From Podaxis mareebaensis (lineage: Eukaryota; Basidiomycota; Agaricomycetes; Agaricales; Agaricaceae), in assembly GCA_018524725.1 (NCBI GenBank), contig JAEUWP010000036.1:114340-178339 (forward strand): a DNA stretch of 64,000 bases, given 5' to 3'. Positions within the stretch are counted from its first letter, which is position 1; every line of letters starts with the position of its first letter. The notes under the pieces are model-generated. The model saw nothing but the letters and a program-made list of their open reading frames with translations. It had not been told where the DNA came from and ran no database searches. A program made the position numbers and the translations under genes. Shown piece by piece: positions 33,101 to 41,643 of the stretch.

Positions 33101-36100
33101 GGTTCCTCATGTGAAGGGGCAGGGTTGTCAGGTATATGTGATAGTGCATCAGCTGCTGTGTTAAGGATTCCAGAGACATAGTTTATCCTGTAGTCATACT
33201 GTGACATTAATTCCATCCAACATGCTTGGCATTGGGAGAGGTCTCGTTGTGTGTCGAAGTTGAGAAGGGTTTTATGATCCATGTATATCTCGAAATGCAT
33301 TCCAATAAGGTCAGAGTGCCACTTGCAGAGAGCTCGAATGATTGCTAGAAGTTCTTGTTCATGGGTGGGATAGTGTTTCTCTGCACCCGAGTACTGTTGG
33401 GAGTCAAAGGCTACAGGTCTAGATTCTTTCCATGATGGTCCCCAGCTCAATACTGCCCCAGTACCCGTAATGCTAGCATTGCATGTGACAAAAATCTTAT
33501 TGTCCCCTGGGTTGTCATGGTCAATCGTGGTGAGGCATTGACGGCTGGTCATGAGTTCCTTAATGGCATCAAAAGCAGCTTGGTGTTTGTCATTCCACTT
33601 GGGGAAGACTTTATCAGCCACCTTTGTAGTGAGGGGGTAAAGGACATGTGTGTGTCGAGCAAGGTCTGGAAGGAAATGGGCCACAAACTTGACAAGGCCT
33701 AAGAAACGATGGACTTCTGTTGCTGAACGTGGCACTGGCCAGGAAAGAATCTTAGAGACCTTTGATGGGTCTGCTTCAATGCTGTTCCAAGAGATTTGAT
33801 GACCTAGGAAGATGACTTCATCACAGAATAATTGTGATTTCTTCATAGAACACAAGAGGCTGTTGGTGTGTAGAGTTTCAAGGATGATGCGTACATTCCA
33901 AATATGTTCCTCAAATGTCTGGGACCAGATGATAATGTCATCGAGATAAACATGACATATTTTTCCTATTAGGTGTCGCAGTGCTGAGGTTATGCGTCAT
34001 TGTTGTGTGGAGGGGGAGTTCCAGAGACCCATGGGCATCACTAACCACTCGTACAAGCCAAAGGGCATGTGACATGCTGTGTATTTGACATTGTCTGGAT
34101 GCATCCTTGTCTGGAAAAAGGCATTGGTCATGTTGATCTTGGCCCAAATCTTGCCTTTCGCACAATCAGTTAGGATGTCATCAATCCATGGTAGAGGGAA
34201 GCAGTCCACAATTGTGAAGGTGTTGAGGCGTCGATAGTCTATGACCCAATGGGGAGCAGCATTTGGGTCAGCCTTGGCAATCAAGAAAGACAGAGACGCA
34301 AAGGGGGAGTTTGATGGGTGAATTCGTCCTGCTCTAAGATGTTCATCTATAAGATTCTTCCACACTTCTCTCCATTTACGAGGGCATGAGTATTCCCAGG
34401 TGATGCAAATCTTGTCTGCAGCTGTGACAATAATATGGTGATGGACATCATTGGGCAGGGTATCGACATGTGGGAGGGTTTCTGGGAAAAGGTCCTGGAA
34501 CTCCACTTTCAGGGAAGTGTCTGCTTGTTCCAGCTGAGTCTTGCATTCTGGACTGGGGGAAATGTCTGGGGCTAGAGAAGATTTGGCTTGGGGAAAAATA
34601 TCTTCAAATTCTGATTTCATCCAGGTATTGGCATTGCGATAACGTTCTTCTCAGGACATGGATGCAGCTAGACAAGCAATCCTCTGTCAGATGGTCGCTA
34701 AGGAGAGGACATGTGGTTTAATTGGTTGTTGTTTGGGTATGTGGCGACCAATTTCTACACAGACTTTCTTCATCTGTTCACACACAGCTGCTGTGACATT
34801 GTGATGGCATTGTTTGACAATGGATGGAGGGGAATGGGCTATGGTGAGACGATGTGCTGTAGCGGATGGTAAGGGAATGTATGTGGAGGGAAGGGTGGAT
34901 GTAGGAAGGTTGGGGTCAATGAGGATGTACTCCGAATCCTTGGCAGTGACAGATCCTTCTGCCATATCAACCACTATCTTATTGGCACACATCCATTCCA
35001 GACCAAGAATCAAATCGAATTGAAGTCCAGATACTACCAACACATGTGTGGTGCATGCAGTCCAGATATTGTCAACAGAATGTGTGTGCAGTTTAACGTA
35101 ATGGGTACAAGAAAGAGCGCCGCCTCCAACCCCTCCCAAGGAAATTGGTTTTTGCAGGGCAGTTTGGTGTAGACAAAGACCTTCCATGAGTTTACTCGAA
35201 ATCAAGACTGTCAGGCATCCATGGTCAATAAGAGCTCGTACTCATGCAGAGGGAGCAGATGGGCCATCAACGAGGCAAGGCCATAGAAGGTGGTCTTTGG
35301 GTGGCAGTGTGGAAGGGGGGAGTATGTACACATCATCCAGATTATCTTCCAGTACGCAGCTAGGACGGTGCTCGTCATCATACATGACAGCGCCTATGAA
35401 TGTAGGGGAAGTCGGTGTGTTGTCGCTGGCCCAGATGGCATTGGCAAGTAATGGGTCTTGTGCATTGAGGGGTTGGACTCCATCCAGATAAATTACAAGT
35501 TGCTCAGAGGTCGAACCATCAAGAAATTCAGCTTCATGGGCTGCCTGAAACTCAGCATCTAGCTCTTCGATGGAGGCTGTAACCAAATCAGATGGAACAA
35601 TGGGAGCTGCAGTGGCACAGAGGCTAGCACGACAGGCAAACCACTGTTGGTGAAGGTGGTTGAGTTCTGCTTCAGACTTGGTACAGAGCCAATTGTCGGC
35701 CTTGATGTTGCGTGTGAGATTGCAGTTTGATGCCATGTGGTTGACATATATGTCCTGGCAATGGAAACAGCCCTTGTGTAACTTGAGGAACTCCCTGATC
35801 ATGTCTGTCAAGGGAGGGGGGCATGGAATGTGAGAGGGGAGTGTTGCATAGATTGCCTCTAAAGGGGGGTAGGCGTGGGGTTGGTTGTTCCCAGTGCATG
35901 GCATTCCACGTGGACCAGAATTGGGGTTCAAGGCATTGTTTGGAAGTGGTGCTCGAGGGCCAATACAATTGAGGAGTGAGGGTGTGGACATTGTCGAAAA
36001 GGAAGGGTTTTGGTTGACAGTGAGAGTGTTTTGTAGCGTGGGAGTAAGTGTCATGTGTTGATAGCCAGAGTGATGGGCTTCCATGTTGCAAGCCCAGGAG

Positions 36101-36990
36101 GATCCACAGGCTGCACGTTCTTCCTTGAATGCCATTGCCAGAGGGAGCATGGCCTCATACCATTTGTTGTAGTCTGTCACAGCTTCCAAGTTGGCATGGT
36201 TCAAGCAATAGTTGTTGTAGCGAATATGGAACTCATGGTCCATGGTGGTATGAAGATGATTGCACAACCATTCATTGGTCACAGCCTCTGACAATTTACT
36301 GGTGACCAAACAGGCATTTGCCACATGGATCTTGGAGACCCACTGTGCAAAGGGAGCACCATTTTGATGGGAGTGGACTTCTCATGCGAGGGGAATTTCC
36401 CAATAGACTGGAAGGAATTTTTGACAAAGTTCAAGGATGAATTCGGGGAACATCTTGGTTTCCAGCCCTGAGCAGTTTGATGCAATCCACACGACTACAT
36501 CTTCATGGTCAAAGTGGTCAAGGATCCTTTCAACTCGTTCTGTAGCAGCGACCTTCTTAACTTGGAAGTAATGTAAACAGAGGCGTTCATACTTGAGTAG
36601 GGAAGCAATCGAGATCATGCCATTGCCTAGTACAGGAGGAACAGAAGAGTTTGCTTGGGTGACAGGAGTGTCACTGGGTTGTAGGGGAAGGTAGGAGTTC
36701 ATGTCTGTTGGCATAGAGTAATCCATGGATACTATTGTAGTGTTCTCTTCATCTGAGTCAGAGTCACTGGGAGGGGAAAGGGGTGCTTGAATTTTTTGGG
36801 TTTGGGTGGTTATATGTGTGGGTATGTTGGTTGTATGCATGCATGTGTCTGATTCCAGAAGAGTTGAATGGAGCTCTGAGATGGAAAGTGTAGAAGATGA
36901 AGAAGAAGGGATGGAGCCGAGAGAGGAAGAGCATTTGTGGGTAGATAGTTCCAGTCAGTTTTGTCGGCGTAGACCTCGTTCATCTAAGTA
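30117..36990 (-). pseudogene. gypsy gag-pol frame broken by in-frame TGA codons
   Basis: One continuous reading frame runs from about 36990 to 32222 and resumes at 30840-30117 once the nested LTR is discounted. Visible parts: gag with a zinc knuckle (CFHC...H...C near 35760), a protease region (LILGLEWM near 35000), reverse transcriptase (YLDDIIIW near 33945), RNase H (32900-33500), integrase core with H/D residues (32158-32646) and a C-terminal chromodomain (LIRWKGFDASDDEW near 30200). TGA stops fall at 36955, 36382, 35242, 34687, 34651, 33997, 32881 and 32650; no TAA, TAG or frameshift is seen. The first RT Asp and an RNase H Asp expected in the family read Asn here. Non-functional. Confidence 0.88.
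30841..32217 (-). mobile_element. nested solo LTR of a different gypsy family
   Basis: 1377 bp of non-coding sequence interrupt the integrase frame. In minus orientation it starts TGTTACGGCCCAGGCC and ends CTCTTCA. Flanks are GCGG (30837-30840) and GTGG (32218-32221), a 4-bp duplication with one transition. Removing 1381 bp restores the integrase frame (KALP joined to RIRFCLMN). No second LTR or tRNA primer site is obvious inside, so it is best read as a solo LTR; a coding-less element with degenerate ends is the alternative. Confidence 0.75.
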
Positions 36991-37464
36991 ATAAGATGTG
37001 CCAAGACCTGGGAGTAATTCATCTGGTCGAGAGCGACTACGAGTATGTCTGGATAAGGAGGTGGGTTGGTCCAGCGTGGGTGTGGGTGGTGGGTGGGGTG
37101 TGTAAGAACCAGATCCTTGTATGAGAGCCAGATATTCAGATTCAGATCCAGAGACCCAGGTTTAGATCCAGAGACCAGTATCAAGAGGTGGTCGTTTTAA
37201 GGGAAACCAAGTTATGCCAGAAGAGTGACGTTCTATGCCAGGTCGGACGGTTACCAGATATCAGCCCAGATAATCACCAGAGGTCGGATATATGCGTTCT
37301 TTTTTTTTTTTTTATGAGTGTATATAGTTTGAATCCGAGGGGAATGATGAGAAGTGGTTTGAAGTTGAGGGGATGGATACGAGTGGGTGATTAAGGGCGA
37401 GTTGGATTGTGGTGCGAGTTGGATTGTGGTGCGAGTTGATCTCAAGTGAATGCATAAAAAAAAG

Positions 37465-37699
37465 TGGAAAGGCCGTCGTCTTTGTGCGTGCGAGAGAGGG
37501 GGAGAATACGGATATGACGGCCTCACTAATCAAAAGGGGGGGGAAACGGAAGAATACGCAGGACTTGAGATACTATTGAGGTCGTATCCGGAAGTAAGTT
37601 ACAAACGTTCCTCTCCAACTCGCTCTTTTATCCTCTTCCTAATTTAGAATATCCCATATCAATACCAAACACATCTTCTGGTGTAAGCCGTAGCTTACA
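37465..37699 (-). repeat. gypsy 5' LTR
   Basis: 235 bp, near-identical partner of 29871-30104. The bases that follow it in element orientation (T-run, then ATGCATTCACTTGAG) do not form the usual TGG-starting tRNA primer site. Confidence 0.9.
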
Positions 37700-37878
37700 G
37701 GATGTTGCTCGATTTGTTTCGAAATCATTCCACTGCGAACGTCGATGTCCTGTATCTGTCTCTCAAAGGATGCGGTGGTAAAAGCGAGTCTTTTGCGAAT
37801 GTGAGCGTCCCGTAGGTTTGGTAGATCTTGGGTGCCACACGCCACGCTGAGGAGTTCGTCCATGTTGTAGGCGTCCAT
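37700..37878 (-). pseudogene. F-box gene (copy 3), 5' part, cut off by the gypsy element
   Basis: ATG at 37878 opens MDAYNMDELLSVACGTQDLP followed by a coiled-coil-like stretch (FERQIQDIDVRSGMISKQIEQHP) that runs straight into the element. The target-site copy GGATG is 37700-37704. Its continuation is at 29870. A short N-terminal leader plus coiled coil is what the other F-box copies show before their F-box, which supports the join. Confidence 0.85.
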
Positions 37879-38101
37879 GTTGATTGTGCATGGCACCGGC
37901 TGGTTGCTAAGTGTCAACGACTCATTTTAGTGTGACAAGAATACTCTTGCATTTTGTCACGTATAGATGATTTATTACTCCACTAAAGATACACAGTAGA
38001 TATCGGAGAACAGAAGAAGACACAATGATAACACCCCTCCCTGACGCGGACTAAGGGGAAATGAACACGTCATGTCCCAGACTCGTACAATGCGGAAGGT
38101 C

Positions 38102-39991
38102 TCACTCCGAGGGAAGGCCACAGTAGGCACAGTCATGAGAGGTCGGAACAAAGCCCAAGTCACCTCTGAGTCTCTCAGCTTCGTAAACCCATTTCCCATG
38201 ATAGGGGTCAAAAATCCGAAGGTCAAATCCTTCGGCTATAAACCGCTTCAGCAACTCCTTTCGCGGTTGGCTCAGTGGCAGTGAGCCTTTGGACCGGTCA
38301 TTTTCAACCCAAACGAGGCCCTTGCGGTAGAGAGGTTCAAGTCTCTCAATCACATTCCAGTTCCAGTCAGATGGCCCGTGAAGGATCTTAAGGGATCTAC
38401 GAGCGAGCATTGAGGAGGTAAGTTGTGAAGAGGCTGGCGGTAGAGGATCAAATGAAATGCGGGATTCAATCATCGCGATAAACTTGTCGACGGCGTATAT
38501 AGGGATTACGCAGTCAAGCTCGAGAATCTGGAGATTGGGACATAACGTCGGTCCAGGAGCCTGCTCTCTGCTTCTGCATTGATCCTCAGCGTCGGAACGA
38601 AAAGTCAAGGCATCACAAAACGCAAGGTCAATCAGAGCGAATTCGTCCCTGTGATGACGCCATAGCGTTAAGTTTTCGATGCCGGTGCACATTGGTAATT
38701 GTAGGATTTCGAGAATCGGAGATACCCTGATAGGCTCATGTGCTATCTCGAGGTTTTTAAGCCGACAATCCGAGCGTTTCAGAAAGTGTAGAATGTGGCT
38801 ATACAGCCACCCAGAGTCATCGATATAATGAGAGCATTGTGCTCGTGAAATGATGAGGTTGTGTAGTTTCGGAGCCGTCACGAGTTCGAAGAACGTCTTC
38901 AGGGCAGAGTCGACTCCTAAGAGCGTAATAGTATGCAAGCAGGGGTGGGTCAGGGGATCGACGGGATCGGAACCAGGACGGTCGCCCTCCCTGCAAAGAT
39001 GGGTAGAGGAAAATTGTTGAAGAGTTGGGATATATCGAAGGATGGCTAAACAAATAGGTAGCGTTATGAGATTCGCCAGATGGAGGGTCCTGAGGTTCAG
39101 CCAATTTTCCGTAGGTAATCGGCTGCGTTGTATTTGCTGTTCAACACAAGAAATGAAGCGTTCTAGATGGTTTGAAGAGTCTGCAATCTTGCGGAGGTGC
39201 TGGAGATCGAAGTCTGGGATGGGGAAATCATTTCGTAACTGATGGATCTCGAATGTCTTCATGTTAGGCATTGCAAGTTGCTCCGAGGTGAAATAGTCCC
39301 GGTGTCCAAAAGGGGTGTCGGAATAAGTGAGGGATATGTGGGAGACTTGGGGACAGATTTGGTCAATTAGTTTGAATGAGGTGTAGTCAGAAAGGAACTC
39401 TGTCCTGACATAGAGCCGTATTGGGGATTTTTTGGCACGATTGATACACGTATACAGATATTGGATGCCGGCAGCAAGGGCAGTGCAAGGCAATGAGTCA
39501 CGATGCGCAGAAGTCAGCATGATCGTTGACCACAATCGAGGGATATTCTGCGCCAGTCTGTACCAACTCGAACAGACGCGCGTTAGGAGAAATGGCGCGT
39601 GGTCCAAAGAAGGGCATTGGTCTTCTTGTAGAGGAAGACACAAAGAAAAGATTTCTTCCATTAAGTCTCGTGGAAGACGCCGCCAAGGAGCGTTCAGCGA
39701 GTGAATTGCGGAGGCTGCGTTCAAGGATGTCATTTTCATCAGCTCTAGTTCACCGTGCCTCTGCTCGAGTCTTCTAATCTCTTCCTTGAGGTGCTTGACT
39801 CGACTCTGGACCGCATCCTGGTGGGCGCTGATGTCCTTGACTTGATCCTCGAGTTGAGTCACGGTGCGAGCAATCTTTCGGGTCCCTTCTTCCGAAGGTG
39901 CTGGCTCCCAATCACCACGGGCCATACCGAAGATCTCCTCAATGGTATAAACGGCAGATGGTTTGGGAAGCATTTGGGGGTGAGTGGGCAA
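38102..39991 (-). CDS. F-box/leucine-rich-repeat protein (copy 4), intact
   Basis: Single open frame of 629 residues, start MPTHPQMLPKPSAVYTIEEI. A coiled coil spans about 42-90 (VTQLEDQVKDISAHQDAVQS...). The F-box-like domain is at about 104-158 (LPRDLMEEIFSLCLPLQEDQ ... RVCSSWYRLAQNIPRLWSTI). Leucine-rich repeat-like segments follow (LNLRTLHLANLITLP, LCPNLQILELDC). The C-terminus ends in a Cys-containing tail (HDCAYCGLPSE) not seen in copies 1 and 2. It is more diverged from copies 1-2 than they are from each other and looks closer to the disrupted copy 3. Predicted SCF substrate receptor with unknown target. Confidence 0.9.
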   Translation of the reverse strand: MPTHPQMLPKPSAVYTIEEIFGMARGDWEPAPSEEGTRKIARTVTQLEDQVKDISAHQDAVQSRVKHLKEEIRRLEQRHGELELMKMTSLNAASAIHSLNAPWRRLPRDLMEEIFSLCLPLQEDQCPSLDHAPFLLTRVCSSWYRLAQNIPRLWSTIMLTSAHRDSLPCTALAAGIQYLYTCINRAKKSPIRLYVRTEFLSDYTSFKLIDQICPQVSHISLTYSDTPFGHRDYFTSEQLAMPNMKTFEIHQLRNDFPIPDFDLQHLRKIADSSNHLERFISCVEQQIQRSRLPTENWLNLRTLHLANLITLPICLAILRYIPTLQQFSSTHLCREGDRPGSDPVDPLTHPCLHTITLLGVDSALKTFFELVTAPKLHNLIISRAQCSHYIDDSGWLYSHILHFLKRSDCRLKNLEIAHEPIRVSPILEILQLPMCTGIENLTLWRHHRDEFALIDLAFCDALTFRSDAEDQCRSREQAPGPTLCPNLQILELDCVIPIYAVDKFIAMIESRISFDPLPPASSQLTSSMLARRSLKILHGPSDWNWNVIERLEPLYRKGLVWVENDRSKGSLPLSQPRKELLKRFIAEGFDLRIFDPYHGKWVYEAERLRGDLGFVPTSHDCAYCGLPSE

Positions 39992-40076
39992 CTAAGTGAA
40001 ACGAAGCATGCTGCTGTGTACGTGACCAGTTGTCTGTTACACTGTAACATCGACTCCGATGTGCAAAAAAGTAGAT

Positions 40077-40171
40077 AGCCCACCGCGAGGGTCGAACTCG
40101 CAGCCTTCAGATTTCCGTGCGCCATAGGTGACTTAAGAGTCTGACGCTCTATCCGATTGAGCTAGGCGGGC
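40077..40171 (-). tRNA. trnK(CTT): tRNA-Lys (CTT) with an intron
   Basis: On the minus strand, acceptor GCCCGCC pairs with GGTGGGC (one G-U), discriminator T. The D-arm is GCTC/GAGC. The anticodon stem TCAGA/TCTGA encloses loop CT-CTT-A...A, interrupted after position 37 by an intron of about 21 nt. The T-arm is GCGAG-TTCGACC-CTCGC. All four stems close. Anticodon CTT reads the Lys codon AAG. Its mature 3' end (CCCTCGCGGTGGGCT plus CCA) is the exact complement of the TRIM primer-binding site at 13233-13250. Confidence 0.96.
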
Positions 40172-40731
40172 ACACAAACACGTCTATTAGTAGAATCTTA
40201 CAGGCGCACCAAATTAGGGCCCAACTACTGTAGAACGGTGGCACTTAGCAGCGTGCTCTCTTCTATCCTACACTCGCTCTTCAGTCCGCTGGGTTTCCTT
40301 TGTCAGGCACAGATTTCTAGAACTCTGAAAACGTCGCACGGCGCTTATTCGTGGAGACACTCACTCGCCCTTGAACCTTCTCAAACAGCTCAGAACTCGA
40401 CTTGATCATCTAGCCATCTCGCTTGAGCCCAATTTACATACAGTATTATCACCTCTGTTGACCATACACCGCCCTTCTTGTCCCCACCTCTAGCTTCGAG
40501 CCCCTCAAACTCCAAAACCCCAAATCACATTCCGGAGAATATCCTGGCTCCCACCGAGCTCCACCTCAAGCTTCTAAAACCGAAACGCTTTGATCTTCGT
40601 ACCCAAACCTCTCTCTCCGTCTACACATCTCACATCTCAACTCCCACCCCCCCCTTATTCAGCTCCTCAACGACCCCTTGTCACGACGTGCCACGACCAC
40701 AAAACCCACACCACTCAAAACCCCTCACACA
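40172..40731. other. spacer upstream of the KA1-only gene
   Basis: Pyrimidine-rich toward its right end (C/T tracts from about 40490 to 40730), as is common in the 5' leaders of fungal genes. No gene or TATA element is clear. Confidence 0.5.
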
Positions 40732-41280
40732 ATGACCACTCCCACGCTTGCCTCCCCAGTCAGTATCAGAAGCACACACACCGACACTGGCAGCATCAGC
40801 ACCATAGACAGTAGCTATACCACCACAACAGGAATCATTGGCATTCACCGTGGAGCTATCGACAATACGACAATCACGACGCGCCCTCCGAAAGAGGTCA
40901 TGACGAAAGTACGAGACTTATTGGATTCAATCGGGATTTGCGTGCAGCCAGAGAGCATGTTTCGGTTTCGGTGTATTCGACCCTCACAGTCTGATAGTGG
41001 GAGTGAGACGCCAACTGAACATCTTGACGTCGTATGTGCTTCTCTGGCGTCATGTGCCCGCGTTCCTGACGAGAAACGGATGGTATGATAGAGCGCTCCA
41101 GATGTTGTGCCCAATACTATCTACGCTGGCGACCCTTCACGAGATCCAGCAGGCGAAGTCCGGTTCTCCGTAGAACTGACCCGCCTTGCTGGTCTGAACG
41201 ACACATACAGTTTGGACATCCGTCGCCTCAAGGGAAACCTGCGTAGCTACCAATTCCTCTATGAGACCATTCGCGAGTAA
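40732..41280 (+). CDS. stand-alone KA1-domain protein without a kinase domain
   Basis: Two exons, 40732-41031 and 41092-41280, are joined by a 60-nt GT-AG intron (GTATGT...GATAG) that removes in-frame TGA and TAG, giving 162 residues. After a Ser/Thr-rich leader (about 1-38) comes IHRGAIDNTTITTRPPKEVM, then SMFRFRCIRP, a short variable insert, and EVRFSVELTRLAGLNDTYSL through RRLKGNLRSYQFLYETIRE to the stop. Each block aligns with the KA1 end of the kinase at 18849-22867 (IHHGAVDQTTITTRPPEEVM; EVRFSVELTRIDRLNDTFSL; RRLKGNLRSYKFLYDTIRQ). KA1 domains bind acidic phospholipids and can autoinhibit kinases. A free KA1 could compete for membrane or for the kinase; that is inference. No kinase sequence lies upstream. 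Confidence 0.8.
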
Positions 41281-41643
41281 GTCTCTTTGTTATGTCCAAT
41301 CTTTGCAATTCATTTACCTCAAATGTTGCATAGTCGTGCTCAACTATCTGCCTAAAAATGTTAGAAATACTGACCTGTTTGATTTTTTGTGAAGATACCC
41401 TGAGCTCTCAGTGTGTACAATTAGGATTACATCGATATCTGGAAATATAACAAGGAAATATATTCCTGGTGTCACACCAACCGCATTCAACCGCGTCTAC
41501 AATCAAATACCAAAGGAATGTGATCGAATAGTCCGTGTCATAGCCAATACCTCGTGAGAGAAGATAATAGATGCTGTGGATACACAAATCGGAGCCCAAT
41601 GTCCAACCGCCCGTCGCCCATCCCTTCCACAGGACCTGCAAAC
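41281..41643. other. convergent 3' spacer
   Basis: The 3' ends of the KA1-only gene and the integrase-zinc-finger gene face each other here. AT-richer than its surroundings; no feature recognised. Confidence 0.5.

Larger units (their letters stand above)
29871..37699 (-). mobile_element. full-length Ty3/gypsy chromodomain retrotransposon in an F-box gene
   Basis: The element is 7829 bp, read on the minus strand. LTRs of 234 and 235 bp (29871-30104, 37465-37699) have TGTAAGC...TTTCCA ends in element orientation and are nearly identical. A purine tract (AGGGAAGGGAGGAG) abuts the 3' LTR. Order is gag, protease, reverse transcriptase, RNase H, integrase, chromodomain, which defines a chromovirus. 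A 5-bp duplication GGATG flanks it. A solo LTR of another family (30841-32217) is nested in the integrase. The coding frame has several in-frame TGA stops, so this copy is dead. Confidence 0.95.

Noticed and set aside
32222..36990. Reassignment of TGA as a sense codon, given that all stops in gag-pol are TGA
   Set aside because: Intact host genes in the window use TGA as their terminator (the kinase and the four-span membrane protein), and CpG decay explains the pattern.
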